DNA of 64,000 nucleotides, from the NCBI GenBank assembly GCA_037178625.1, contig CM074135.1, forward strand, positions 2,420,001 through 2,484,000. The letters are read 5' to 3'. This document shows positions 1-11,053 of the stretch, one piece after another (the first letter of the stretch is position 1; every line of letters begins with the position of its first letter). Both the position numbers and the translations under genes were made by a program. The stretch comes from Skeletonema tropicum (taxonomy: Eukaryota; Bacillariophyta; Thalassiosirophyceae; Thalassiosirales; Thalassiosiraceae). The notes under the pieces were generated by a model. The model was given only the letters and a program-made list of their open reading frames with translations, was not told where the DNA came from and did not search any database.

Positions 1-1
1 T

Positions 2-892
2 CGCGAGGGCTTCAAACATCGCATCACCTATGAAGTATGGTTCAATGATCATGAACCATGTCCCTTTCACCGCCGATTAGGGAAAGATGACGTCGACACA
101 AAGTCATTCGCCGAGTGCTGCAAGAAAGATCACCTCAAACGCGTCGCCAAGGCGAAGAAACGTGGCGAGAGCCTCATTTGCAGTTACTGGTACAATCCTG
201 TGGAAGAAGAAGAGGCGGAATGTATTGCGCAAGATCCAATAGCGAGACAATCAATCCTTAATACGCTTCGCATTGGGCCTCACGATGTTAGTGACCTCAA
301 ACTTCGTGTCCCGTTGTCGCATGTGGATGAGGTTAAGTGGCGATTGGACAATGCACCGATCTATCTTCCTATCATTAATACAGGAGTAGAATACAAGTGG
401 ATATACCTCGGCTGGATCCCTGTCGGAGTACAGGCTGCAGGCCTGTTGTCCTTCGGCGATGTTACACTGAATATGGAAACAGGTATCTTTGCTGCAACAG
501 CCATGACAGCCGACAGATGTTCCGCGTTGATCACTCGCATGAAAAATCTCTGCTCGTTTGGAGAAGAAACGGGCAATGGGATTCCAGTGGAGGATATTTC
601 ACTTGTAGGAACACAGATGGGGAAATCGAAGCCAGACAAGGCTGCATTGTCCAGAAATGTGGAACAACTGAAGGAAGATTTTGATATCAAGGCTTCCATG
701 GAGATTGACAAGATTTCACGAAGATTTCGGATGTGTGGTTATTGTGGTAGGAAAGAGGACGAGGACGAGGAGGATGGCTTTAAACTTTTGCAGTGCGCTT
801 GTAAAAAGTATTATTATTGCAGCAAAGAGCATCAGAAGCTGAATTGGAAGGATCACAAGGCCAGATGTATCGAGATCAGGGAAGGGAAGTGA
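2..892 (+). CDS. MYND-type zinc finger protein, 5' partial
   Basis: The reading frame is open from the first bases of the window to a TGA at 890-892, so the N-terminus lies outside. The C-terminal ~45 residues form a MYND-type zinc-binding module: C-x2-C (CGYC), then CACKKYYYCSKEHQ, then W-x-x-H-x3-C (NWKDHKARC), with the usual spacing of Cys and His ligands. MYND fingers usually mediate protein-protein contacts, often in chromatin or SET-domain proteins. The upstream part is not recognised; it has a Cys/His-containing stretch near residues 15-45 of the visible part and no SET motif is visible. The GTG at 200 is not a credible start because the frame continues upstream. The MYND call is firm; the role of the protein is unknown. 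Confidence 0.75.
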   Translation, partial: REGFKHRITYEVWFNDHEPCPFHRRLGKDDVDTKSFAECCKKDHLKRVAKAKKRGESLICSYWYNPVEEEEAECIAQDPIARQSILNTLRIGPHDVSDLKLRVPLSHVDEVKWRLDNAPIYLPIINTGVEYKWIYLGWIPVGVQAAGLLSFGDVTLNMETGIFAATAMTADRCSALITRMKNLCSFGEETGNGIPVEDISLVGTQMGKSKPDKAALSRNVEQLKEDFDIKASMEIDKISRRFRMCGYCGRKEDEDEEDGFKLLQCACKKYYYCSKEHQKLNWKDHKARCIEIREGK

Positions 893-910
893 AGTGAAGT
901 GAAGTGAAGT
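886..910 (+). repeat. GAAGT pentanucleotide microsatellite
   Basis: Five perfect GAAGT units overlap the stop codon of the MYND gene. The array supplies the TGA stop and starts the 3' UTR, so unit gain or loss would not change the protein. From here to about 1226 no gene is seen. Confidence 0.9.
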
Positions 911-1226
911 AGTAACGAACCAAACTTCTATTTTTGGAAGGAAGCTTAATAACATTTTCATTTTGATGTAAGCAGTGAATAGGACGAATATCTCATCAAA
1001 GCTAGCGTTGAAAAGTACATAGATCTCTATCTCCGTTCTTGCATGCAGTGGATGGTGGATGGTCCAAGCTATTGTGCGTGCCCCAAGATTCAAGATAGAC
1101 AGAAGAATCTTACACTATTTAACTACGCACGCGCTAATCCTCCCCGTCCCAATTACTGAGGAGTCCTGATGATTATTAAGAGACACATCCCAATAATCGA
1201 GTGTACTAATTCCTTTCCGTACGCAG

Positions 1227-4200
1227 ATGGCCCTTCGCTCAGGCAAAAAGTTTTTGACAATGGTTTCTGAAGACACTTGTGTCGAAGCAGCGGCGCCACT
1301 CGTAGCAGCTCTCTCGGAACAAACGAAGAAGCAGACGGTAAGTATTATTGCATTGATGTTGGTCGTATCGCATTCCCCTCGTTTGACGATAGCTCTAGAA
1401 CAGCTGCCCTCGTTATTTTATTGTATGCAGCGCGCAATCACTTACACCCTACTTACACCTTTCCACCATTCTATCACCCGCCAATTTTTCAACTCAACAG
1501 CCAACTCCAACTACATACCTACACAAGTACAGACACAAAAGTAAGTGAGTGAGAGGGCAAAGATATCACCCTCTCTTGTTATGGATTATCTGTCCAACCT
1601 ATTAGGAAAAAAGAAAGTATCATCATCGCCAAGCAGAGGAGGTGGATCAAAAAGTAGTCAAACTATTCGCAGCAGTGGTGAAGCAACAGCAGCGGCGCCA
1701 GAAACATCTTTTTTGGAATCCACAGTAGTTGATAAAAAATCGATTCACGCCAGCCAAGTCACAAGGATGAGTGGTCAAGACGCTCCGCCTACTGCAACTG
1801 CGGGGTATGCTGCAGCTGGAGCCGCCACCTCAATGAGCAGTGCAGCTGCTCCATCGGCGAACGCCTCACCTACTACACCAACAAGGAAGAAGCTGATTGC
1901 AATGATGACTGATTCAAGTACCAAAACTGTCCGTGTGAGTGTGAATAATGAGGAGGTGGTGATTACTGCACGGGATTTGGAGGAGGATTGTCAACAGGAA
2001 AATATGGAGACTGTGAAGGAGGGAGGTGGTGGAGAGGGAGGGATGTTGTCCATGATGGGGGATAATGGGGGTGAGTGTTCTTTTATATCTGTGTGTCGAG
2101 GTTTGTATATACATGATGTTTTGTAGCAGTTTTATTCTCAACACCACACCACAATCATCATCAACAACAACATCGCAATAGGGATGGACCGAAACACCTC
2201 AGTATCAACCAATACCTCGTCCAGCGACCTTTTGGGTCCCAAGAACGGCGGTATGGAGTCCAACTATTCCAGTCAAAATAATAATGCAAGTGACAATACT
2301 ACGAATGGACCAACTATGTCACGTCAAACGTCCGCTTCGTCCAATGATGGTGGTGTCGCTACTAATGCTGATGGTGTCGCTACTAATACTGCTGCTACCA
2401 ATGGTGAAAATGGTACTTCTACATCAGTCAACAACAACAACAACAACAACAGTGCAGCACCACCCTCCTCTTCCACCAATGAACAACGACCCGACGGCTC
2501 ACGAAACGAAGCATCCATCCTCCTCGGCATTGCCGAAAATCTCATCGGTATTCCCGGAGTCGACGAAGATGGCAATCCCAAACGTGAACCTGGTGGGGAT
2601 TTATCCACCCTACCCTCCTCCATGACATCCTTCCTCGACATGTTGACGGAAGATCAACGTCGGAAGCGCCATCGGTACATTCCCGCCGTGGAGGGGTTCC
2701 GACGGTTGTATAAGAATGAGATTAAGGTGGATATGGCTGCGGCGAGGGTGTTGAATCGGAAGAGGAGGGAGTTTGATCCCAATGCTGTGGAGGAGGATGG
2801 TGGTGTGGATGAGACTAATAATAATAATGAAGCTATGGAGAAGAAGAATGCGGATAATATGGAGGATGCAATGATGGATGATGCAGTGGGTGGTGGGGAA
2901 GAGGGGAGTGACAACAAGATTGCTGGTTCGGATAAGGATGCTGTTCCGGATAAAATGACATTTATTGTACCATCGGAAGATGCCTTGTCATTGGCAAATG
3001 GTGGGAGGCTTGCATCGCTCATGGTGAATACACCATTTGAGAATAGTTTCAAGGGGGGTCAAGCTGCTAGCTGCTGTACAACACCTTCTTCGACTGCAGC
3101 TACATCCTATGGGGGACCGGTGCCACGTTCTCCACAACTAGTCGATTCTCTTACGGCATTCAACCCCCCACGTCCTCAAGAATCGACCGCGGCCAAGACG
3201 AAGCACCGTCTCAAACGATGGGAAGCCAACCCCTCCGAGGTAGAAACTGACCTATCCAACTACCGTAAGACTGTGCAACGCACCCGTAAGGAATTACAGG
3301 CCGCCGAAAATGAACGTGGACGGATTGAATTGGTCTCGGCAGTAATGAGAGAACATTTCCAAAAACATTTGATTGCCTACAAGGAGGAGATTATGGCGGT
3401 GAATGATCAATTGTTGGAAACGAATATGGCATGTTTGAAAGCGGGGGAACGGTACAATGTTGGTCGTTCGATGAGTTTGAGGGGGAGTGGGAAGTCGATG
3501 AAGGATGTTTTGGCAACGTTGAAGGTTTTGGAGGATGAGTTGAAGACTGCTTCCGCTAGTAGTGGTGGCGGTGGCGGAAGCTCTGGTAGTGCTCTATTAT
3601 CTCTGGCAGAAGATTGGAGGGTACCAGGTGTTGGCGGGGTTAGTACCCCTGGCAGCAAGGCCGAGGTGGCAAGTGGTTGGATTCTTGAGGGAGATAATGT
3701 GATAACGCCATCTGGTGAAGAAGGCCAAGTAGTTGAAGTGACGGTGATCCAAGCTCTTGACGATGTTGCCGACAAGAAGGAAGATGCCTCCGGAGATGCC
3801 ATGGATGTTGACAAGCCAAACGAATCAGAAAAGAAAGAATCGGCGGTGAAATCTGTCAATACTACCGATGGAAAGAAGTCTGCCGATGCCTATGCACTTG
3901 TAGAGAAGACTAGCGTCCGTTTGTCAAATGGAGGCGTCAAAGCCTTCAACTCGTCAGAACTCAAATTCAACCCGAAGAAATTACCTACACTCACACACGT
4001 TAATAAGGCACTAGGAAAAAGATGGAGCGCAATGTTGAAAACTGCAGAGGCTGGCAGCAATAGTCATGACTTGTCGGCAATGGAAAACTACATCAATGCT
4101 TCTTTTGCGACGGATGATAGCGAAGACGGGAAAGATGCACCTGTTACAAATGACGACGAATGTCTGGTGGCATCATTTGGTTCTGACATGTTGGCTGCTC

Positions 4201-4727
4201 CAGAAAGTGTTCGAGCATTCCCCTCTGTTATCCCACCAGATGTTTTGGAAGAGACTGTTAGAAAGGTTGTCTATGAAACGACAACTCCTAGAATCATTCC
4301 TGACATTCCCGCAGACTTGAAGAAGTACGAATCTCAAAAGGAGGAATTGAATAGATATCAGGCGACAGTTATGCAATTGCGTCATAGATTGGGACGGCAA
4401 AAGCGATTGCGTAGATTCAACGAGCGTACGTTGGCAGAGGGTAAGAGTCGTTCCCACAAGGTTGAGAATCTATTGCTAGAGATGCAAATGGATCTAAAGA
4501 ATCTGAAAGAGCGCTTGCATGGGGAACTTAGTGAGCTTGGCATTAGCAATGCAGTGCTTTGGAATGGTGCTGAAAATGGAGGTGAGAATGGAAGTGATGT
4601 GCCGCTAGAGGCGAACGGCGCAACTCACTTGGCCACCGATTCCAATCCAACTGTTGCTGAAGTTGGTTTGATAAGCAACGTTGAGACTGCTCTGGAACCA
4701 GAAAGCAAGCGTATCCGTGTTGAGTAA
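1227..4727 (+). CDS. Large low-complexity, coiled-coil protein (spliced)
   Basis: Three exons are proposed. Exon 2 to exon 3 is well supported: the GTGAGT donor at 2071 and the AG acceptor at 2180-2181 join in frame (2070 to 2182). Exon 1 (1227-1337, donor GTAAGT at 1338, an acceptor near 1553 keeps frame) is plausible; otherwise translation starts at ATG 1581 and gives 1,011 aa. The protein has Ser/Thr/Asn-rich disordered N-terminal segments with poly-Asn and poly-Gly runs, a basic RRKRHR patch, a central coiled coil (about 3,240-3,550), a segment at about 3,660-3,980 (VITPSGEEGQVVEV, then VRLSNGGVKAFNSSEL) resembling a small SH3/Tudor-like barrel, a C-terminal coiled coil, and a basic end (ESKRIRVE). 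A nuclear or scaffold role is a guess; no family is recognised. Confidence 0.7.
2071..2181 (+). other. Spliceosomal intron of the coiled-coil gene
   Basis: A 111-nt GT-AG intron with donor GTGAGT and acceptor CAATAG. Removing it joins a phase-1 codon (g + gg) so that the frame passes from ...DNG through G to MDRNTS. There is no in-frame continuation through the intron. Confidence 0.75.
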
Positions 4728-4836
4728 CGAGGAAATGAAGTGGCGCAACAAACTACTTTATCTTTACACAGCATGATCTACTGATCTTTACATTAATTAA
4801 CTACAATGTGTTTTTATGATTGTGAAGTAAGCAAGT

Positions 4837-5373
4837 TTATCCGAAGATCGATGCCGATCTCGAGTCTTGACGATAGAATCCAAGTTGTTGATGAACTTTG
4901 CTAGATTTGACCTGCCCTTCCGATATGTGCTTGTATGTCAGAATATTTGGCCTGGACGCATCATTTTGATTTTGACTTCGACACACTCGTGTCCTTGTGG
5001 TCAACAGCTCTTCTCGATCATCTGCATGCAGATGATAGGAGTCTTCAACACCGGGCGAGGTTTGCACAATCCTTCCGTCACGTACATTAACCAGCTGTTC
5101 GACGGTAATATCTGTCTTGGAATTCACAAGACGAAATCTGGCCAAGAATACATCTGCACACACTCTCTGAAGGTTGAAGGAAACAGCTTTAGAACCAAGC
5201 GCTAACAAGTTTGCATGAATTAACTTCAATGCATCAATATCGTTGTAAGACTGATGCATAACACAGTTGAATTGGTTCTGTATTTCTGAATCCCAGAAAT
5301 CTTTCTTGGTTCCATCGAAGATAGAGAGGTAGGCAAAGAACTGCTGTTGGAAGGTAGAGTCGGAAGAATTCAT
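4837..5373 (-). CDS. NTF2-like (SnoaL/ketosteroid-isomerase fold) protein
   Basis: A 178-aa protein. The pattern FFAYLSIFDGT, an Asp/Trp-containing helix, FNCVMHQSYND, then a mostly beta C-terminal half is typical of the NTF2-like cone fold found widely in diatoms. No catalytic Asp/His pair can be assigned with confidence, so enzyme versus binding protein is open. It is convergent with the coiled-coil gene (110 bp between stops). The C-terminal ~45 residues are basic and Ser-rich and may be disordered. The start at 5373 is the first Met of the frame. Confidence 0.55.
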   Translation of the reverse strand: MNSSDSTFQQQFFAYLSIFDGTKKDFWDSEIQNQFNCVMHQSYNDIDALKLIHANLLALGSKAVSFNLQRVCADVFLARFRLVNSKTDITVEQLVNVRDGRIVQTSPGVEDSYHLHADDREELLTTRTRVCRSQNQNDASRPNILTYKHISEGQVKSSKVHQQLGFYRQDSRSASIFG

Positions 5374-6603
5374 TGAAGTAGTTGTGAGCCTTCAGTGTGT
5401 AGTGGTGCGTTCTAGTCGTGGCCCAACAATCAGTTCTTGCAGTATATCAATATCTTCGAATAATGGTATCTTCTGGGGAGTGTGACACAGTATCACCGCC
5501 ATCAGAGACGACGACAGCTTTCGTAGATGCGTCTTGGTTAGGTCATAGTTGGTTCGTCATTCTATTCGTTGTTTGCATTCGGAAGGAAAAGCAAGACACT
5601 TGTAGGGGGGGAAGAAGGGGGCAAGATACTTTACAAGACTGACTGGATACGTACTTAGGCTAAAGCTAGGAGGTAGGTCGCATCAAAGAAACACTCCCAG
5701 TTAGAGCTGTGACATTTCCAAGACAGCATCTTGGGGAGCAGCCAGATGGCATCGATTTGACAGCGCACAGCTCAGAAAGAATCTTCTGACATCCCTTTGG
5801 GTTCGCATTCGGTCGTATGTGTAAAGAAGAATGAATCTTTTGAATGTCTGAAAAAAGTAAAGAATTCCTCCGAAGGGAAATGCCGGATCTTGATAATATT
5901 TCAGGTTCCGGGAACCTGCCGGTACAATGAATAAAGAGGGCCAATTGAAATAAAAAGAGGGTAACGCGAAATATTGATCTTATTAAATAAATACATAGTC
6001 GGAATAAACATTCGGGCGCAGCGGCGGGCTTCATTGGGCAAAGGTTATCCGCACATTTAAAATCATCGCTAAATGATTGCAAAACATGAGAGCTAGGGTA
6101 CTAATTCCTATCGTGGCTTGGATGAATCTCCAGCCGGAGACAGAGAATTCCGACAAAACATGATGTTGTTTATCTTGTTTCTTCGGATTCCTTCGGATCG
6201 ATTGTTCTGTTTTCTAGGAGCAAAGCAAGCACAAAGCAAGCACAAAGCAGAGCACAAAGCTAGTCAAAGCACAAAAAGAAGCAAGGGTTGATGCGAACTC
6301 TAGTTCCTGATGACGCCAGAAGAGTCAACTACTGGAGACATAACTTTGGTTTATGGTTACTGTGGTTGACTACGCTAAAAAGGGTGGAGCCGGATGACCG
6401 ATCTTCCGCAAGATCGGTTCAACCGGTACTCCCTGTGCGTCACGAGCGAGTTGACTCGACATATGCATTAGTTCCGAAATCCAAAACATCAAAAGCAAAA
6501 GTACTGACAATAAGTAAATACAAAGTTAATCAGATTAGATCTTTTGCTTCATCTGATGCATAATTGACTGCGTCAATCAATCTGATCAAGCTCATCACAA
6601 AAT
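5374..6603. other. Intergenic region with small palindromes and an AAAGCA-rich array
   Basis: No gene is supported here. Features seen: a palindrome at about 5904-5920 (caggttcc g ggaacctg), a hairpin at 6398-6417 (ccgatctt / aagatcgg with loop ccgc), and a degenerate array of (C)ACAAAGCA units at about 6216-6275. The last 300 bases should hold the serC promoter; no clear core element was identified. Confidence 0.5.
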
Positions 6604-8145
6604 ATGCCTCCCATCGAGACAATGACATCTACTACCTTCATCGGTGGCAACTTCACCTCTTCACTCGGCCCTCTTGTCGAGCAAGCACCCATTTTGACAG
6701 TGGAGAAAGTCGACCCCAACCACCCCGCTCTCAAAGGCTCACTCAGCCCACCAGTTGACTGTCCCTCTTCCAAAGTGCTCAACTTTTCACCAGGCCCCAC
6801 CAACCTTCCTGCCGCCGTCGAATCCACCATCCGCCAACGATGCTTCCCAGACCCCTCCACCAAGCGCCTCGGCTCCATGGCGCTCTCCCACCGCTCTCCA
6901 GAATTTGGCGCCATCCTTCGCAACGCCGTCGCCCAAACCCGCCGCGTCATGGACGTCCCAGACGAATATGAAATCCTCTTCACTCAGGGCGGCGGCCATG
7001 GCCAATTTGCCGCAGTGCCCATGAATTTGTGCCCCGACAAGGACTCGAAGGCCACCTACATTGTGAGCGGCACGTGGTCCTCACGTGCGGTCATCGAGGC
7101 GGAAAAGTACTGCACCCCCACTGCAATCAGTAGTATCAATGAGGATGGATCGACCTTTACCACCTTTCCCAGCGCTGAACGTATTGTGGCCGAGCATGAT
7201 CCCGACAGTAAGTTCATCTACATGTGTAGCAATGAAACTGTGAATGGTATTGAGCTCCACCGCCTACCCGTCTTTGATGACGTGGACAATACTACCGTAC
7301 CACCACTCGTCGTAGATGCATCTAGTGACTTCACCTCCAAGCCCATCTCATGGCGCAAGTCCAACGTCGGCATCTTGTTTGCATGTGCCTCCAAGAACAT
7401 TGGCCATCCAGGAATTACCATTGTCATTGTCCGCAAAGACTTACTGGGACAAGCCAACCCAATGACACCAGGATTCTTGCATTATGAGACGAATATCCTA
7501 GCGGAGAATGTGTGGAATACTATCCCTACGTTTAATGTGGATGTGATTGGGATTATGATGGAATGGATTTTGGAGCAGGGTGGCGTTGAGGCCATGGAGG
7601 AGAATAGTATTGCCAAGGCTGACCTTCTGTATGGGCTCATTGAGGATTCGAATGGGTTTTATGGTATCCCGCTGGATACAGAGAGTGAGTACCGTAGTCG
7701 AATGAATGTCCCCTTTTGTGTGGCGGGAGGTGATGAAGCATTGACCAATTTGTTCCTGGTGGAGTGCTGGAATCGTGGTATCGTGGGATTGAGGACAGTG
7801 ACCCCATTCAAGCAGGGTATCTATCTCCGAGCGAGTTTGTACCATGGTGTTTCGTATGAAGAGACTGTGGTGCTGGCGAACTTTATGAAGGAGTTTGCAG
7901 CGTTGCATTCCATCTCGAAGGCGTTTGAAGAGAAGACAGTTGATGCCAAGAACGTGTCGGCAACAAACGAGCCAGTGTCGCCAGATTTATCTGGTGTGGA
8001 TTTTTCCATCTTCTCGACATCTCCAACTGGAGTTGATATGGCTTTGACTTTGCCCAAGAACTTCAAGCCGAACTCGTATACCAGAATTTCAGGAGATATG
8101 TTTGCTCCACCTTCTCTTGCTCCAGAGCCTACTTTTCTTAGATGA
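6604..8145 (+). CDS. serC: Phosphoserine aminotransferase
   Basis: A 513-aa, intronless PLP enzyme converting 3-phosphohydroxypyruvate and glutamate to phosphoserine and 2-oxoglutarate in serine synthesis. The family start motif NFSPGPTNLP is at about 60-69, SHRSPEF at about 95-101, the TQGGGHGQF PLP-phosphate loop at about 128-135, VVDASSD at 236-242 (PLP-ring Asp), and the Schiff-base lysine in ASKNIGHPG (K264). Bacterial SerC is about 360 aa. The extra ~58 N-terminal residues could include an organelle-targeting segment, although it is not a clear signal peptide, and the ~90-residue C-terminal extension after the fold is unexplained. The ATG at 6604 has A at -3. Codon choice is GC-rich in the first third, as expected for a highly expressed gene. 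Confidence 0.95.
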   Translation: MPPIETMTSTTFIGGNFTSSLGPLVEQAPILTVEKVDPNHPALKGSLSPPVDCPSSKVLNFSPGPTNLPAAVESTIRQRCFPDPSTKRLGSMALSHRSPEFGAILRNAVAQTRRVMDVPDEYEILFTQGGGHGQFAAVPMNLCPDKDSKATYIVSGTWSSRAVIEAEKYCTPTAISSINEDGSTFTTFPSAERIVAEHDPDSKFIYMCSNETVNGIELHRLPVFDDVDNTTVPPLVVDASSDFTSKPISWRKSNVGILFACASKNIGHPGITIVIVRKDLLGQANPMTPGFLHYETNILAENVWNTIPTFNVDVIGIMMEWILEQGGVEAMEENSIAKADLLYGLIEDSNGFYGIPLDTESEYRSRMNVPFCVAGGDEALTNLFLVECWNRGIVGLRTVTPFKQGIYLRASLYHGVSYEETVVLANFMKEFAALHSISKAFEEKTVDAKNVSATNEPVSPDLSGVDFSIFSTSPTGVDMALTLPKNFKPNSYTRISGDMFAPPSLAPEPTFLR

Positions 8146-8409
8146 CTTCCCCCCGAGAGCAATAGATAAACCAGTTGAAACCTTAATAAGGAAAATGCAA
8201 AATTTGACTGTGTTGAATAAGAAGGACAGTATCTTGGCTTCTTTGTACAGTGTGTTCAGTTAGTCACTACTTAAGTCAGTAAACTAAAGTGTTGTTTAGT
8301 TGTACACAGTCTCAGCAGTAGAGAAGGCAGAAGGAAATACATAATGTTGTTATCTTGTGGTAAACAGAAGCAATAAACTCCTCTGAACGCTGACAGTGAA
8401 TTGCTTCAT

Positions 8410-9306
8410 TTATTGAACTTCATGAATTGAATTATATGAACTGTGCCAAACCTCCCAGGTTTCTTTTGGTGTTGGCCCTGACCCATCGCAGGTGTCTTGC
8501 CAGTGAATTTCGATGTGTATTGTAACTCTATCTTGATGGTGTGCTTTCATTGCTACTGCCCAGCAGAAAAGACCCTCCAAACTCTTGCTCACACCGAATG
8601 TATTCACGAGTTTGTAATTCTTGTAAACATGCATTTGTCTCGGTTCAAGGTCAAGTTGTATCCCGTATACATCATCTCCATCAAAGATAAAATTATCGAG
8701 GAAGGAATGGTGTGTCTTGCCTGTAAAAGCTGGATTATCTTGTGCATCACAAAACTTGTAATACTCTGGAATTTTCATCTTTCTCTTTCGTTTACTAGGA
8801 GTATGAATCGGTCTCATAAGCCCAAACTTCAGCGTGCTGCTACGCCCAGTGATGCGATATTGTACGAAATACTTTCCACTGTTCTTTTGAAAGTCCATTG
8901 TTTGCTGGCATATTGCATATGAATGTTCTGAATTCAGAGCACCACGTGCTCTACTCTTTTTCACTCGAATGTGAGCGATGTTGTTGTTGACATAACTGAT
9001 GTCGTTATTTATGAACGTATGGAATATAATCGACGTCCGTAGTAGATGCAGACGATTGTAAACGTTGATCCATGACTCTTGTCCATCAATTGTTAGTAGG
9101 TCGGAGTGCCTCCAGTCAAAGCTGACATCATCTTTCGCAGCGCTGACTTGCCTTCGGGCTACCTCTTCACTTCTGCTCCAAGGTAACTGTTTCCCGCTCG
9201 CAGCTCCAAATGATTTGCAGGTCAAAGCGAGATTGACAAGGTCTTTCGGTGGTAGAAATGCCGCTAGAGCATACACTACGTCATCTGAATCATCTATGCT
9301 ATCCAT
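8410..9306 (-). CDS. F-box protein with SPRY/B30.2-like domain
   Basis: A 298-aa protein. Residues ~8-50 form an F-box (DDVVYALAAFLPPKDLVNLA, then LTCKSFG), the SKP1-binding motif of SCF ubiquitin ligases. From about 135 to 280 there is a SPRY-like beta sandwich: SGKYFVQYRITG, FGLMRP, DDVYGIQLDLE, MHVYKNYKLVNTFG, FCWAVAM. That order (F-box, then SPRY as substrate reader) is common in diatoms. A basic KRKRKMK patch lies between two strands. It is convergent with serC (264 bp between stops). The substrate is unknown. Confidence 0.75.
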   Translation of the reverse strand: MDSIDDSDDVVYALAAFLPPKDLVNLALTCKSFGAASGKQLPWSRSEEVARRQVSAAKDDVSFDWRHSDLLTIDGQESWINVYNRLHLLRTSIIFHTFINNDISYVNNNIAHIRVKKSRARGALNSEHSYAICQQTMDFQKNSGKYFVQYRITGRSSTLKFGLMRPIHTPSKRKRKMKIPEYYKFCDAQDNPAFTGKTHHSFLDNFIFDGDDVYGIQLDLEPRQMHVYKNYKLVNTFGVSKSLEGLFCWAVAMKAHHQDRVTIHIEIHWQDTCDGSGPTPKETWEVWHSSYNSIHEVQ

Positions 9307-9900
9307 TATCGAGGCGTTGATCTGTAACTGAGCGTATCGACGAAAAGCCTTAGCAATTCTGTTGAGGGGAGTTGGTTACTGTTCACCGCCGATATCGAAC
9401 AACGTAGCAATTCTGTTACTTGCCGAGAAGTTTGGCCATAGATCTTCCTACACCGATAACTCTCTGTGGGCGGATAGACGTCAACTAGTGACTTTCAGAA
9501 GAGCCATGAATTGTCGTGTGCGTGTACACAACCGAAGCAATTATGTTTCACGCTGTCACTTTCCACAAATGAGGGTCCTATTACTAATTCTAGTTCTATG
9601 TCCTATCATCCTGGCAGAACAAAACTTAGTTGCAGTTTCATCACCATGGCAACACGCTTGACTATGCTTGCCCTTCCGTATCGGACGACGGCCGACGGCG
9701 CATAATGGTTTATGGTTTTGGCGCGTCGCATCATCATTTTGACGCTTTTCCTTCTTGATCTTGCGCTTGCAACGTCATCGCTAGCTGCGACCATGTCGCA
9801 GGCGCACAATAAGTAGCAGCGAGCAATAACAACACCTTAGACGCACACTGATACAAATATAGCCTTCATTTTTATCACACCAACGATATAAACTTCTACA
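9307..9900. other. Intergenic region between F-box and GST genes
   Basis: A divergent intergenic region. Short open frames exist on both strands but none has homology-like composition. It probably contains both promoters. No repeat or RNA gene was recognised. Confidence 0.4.
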
Positions 9901-10936
9901 ATGGTTCGAATTAACGCTGCTTTTCTATTCCTACTCGCCTCCTCTGCGGCAGCTTTCTCATCATCATCCCATGCTGGATTGACGTCTTCCAGAATACCTG
10001 CCCACTCAAGTAAATCGAGTACCTCTCTATCAATGGCACTCACTCTCTATGGCTCTCAAGGCTCTCGTTCTCCTCTTGTCAACTGGGCCGCAAATGAGCT
10101 GAAACTGTCGGTTGAGGCCGGAGATCTATCCAAGAACCCTCATCCTTTCGGGCAGATTCCTTGTCTGACTGATGACAATGGCGTATTGGTGTTTGAATCG
10201 GGTGCCATTTTGAACTACCTGCAAAGTAAAGCAGCAAACAAAGGAATTCACGATGATAAAAATATGGCTGCAGTTTCCAGTTGGATTGTAAGTGGTGTTG
10301 AAGCAGTACTTTGCACATATTTCTGCCTTTTCAATCGTCGTTTCTAACATCTACAATCACACTTCTTAGTCTTGGGCTAATGCAAGCTTGGATCCTATTT
10401 GCTTCCTCGAAACTCCTGATGGGAAAGTGTGAGTATCTCATGTTTCATGACAATGTCTTGTACCGTATCACCAATAAAGCTAGCTCACATTTTGTACACG
10501 ACACGCAACAACAACTATCGCGAATGCACTCTTTGACTTTGACATGCAACAAACCGGAAACACATCAAATGCAACAAAATGCAACAAAACAATGAATCGC
10601 AATATGAAATTCAGATATGATACCGGCTTGAAGAATCAGAACAAGAGAATTCAGCGCTTAGATGATATCCTCTCCAAATCACCCTTTCTGGTTGAAGGTG
10701 AATTTAGCCTCGCAGACGTTGCAGTAGCTTCTTATCTATTGTACGTAATCCAATTCTTTCCGGATGTCGATCTTCACTCAAAATGGCCAAATATTGTTCG
10801 GTACATGAAGGAATGTGCTAGAAGAGAAGGATATGGCAAAGCTTTTGGAGAACGAGTTCAGGGCTACTGTGTTGCACGATTGGGTGAAATGGAGAATGGT
10901 GCAGGCAAGGAGAAGAAGTTATTTGGCATGTTCTAG
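9901..10936 (+). CDS. Glutathione S-transferase, probably plastid-targeted (3 exons)
   Basis: Exons 9901-10287, 10370-10428 and 10615-10936 join in frame to give 255 aa. The introns are 82 and 186 nt with GTAAGT and GTGAGT donors. Residues 1-19 are a hydrophobic signal peptide ending ASSAAA|F, followed by a Ser-rich segment: the ASAFAP-like bipartite signal for diatom plastids. The mature protein has a thioredoxin fold (LTLYGSQGSRSP, GQIPCLTDDNG, FESGAILNYL) and an all-helical GST C-domain (SPFLVEGEFSLADVAVASYL with the N-capping-box Asp, then YMKECARREGYGKAF). It most resembles Phi/Theta/YfcG-type GSTs. The catalytic Ser is likely in GSRSP. Its 3' end is one breakpoint of the segmental duplication: the last few codons and the downstream flank recur at 27,866. 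Confidence 0.85.
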
Positions 10937-11053
10937 ACTGTTCGTAGATACAACAATGCACTATTTAGATTGCTGGCATAGGAATCAAATAATGAACAAT
11001 ATACTATAGAATTACTTTTTGATTGATACAAACGCGAGAATGAGTAGAGGTTG

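Noticed and set aside
2654..3859. Minus-strand frames inside the coiled-coil gene (132 and 150 aa)
   Set aside because: Ser/Leu-rich shadows of a repeat-rich coding exon.
5666..6082. 138-aa minus-strand frame between the NTF2-like and serC genes
   Set aside because: No domain, mixed composition, no splice or neighbour support; treated as intergenic.
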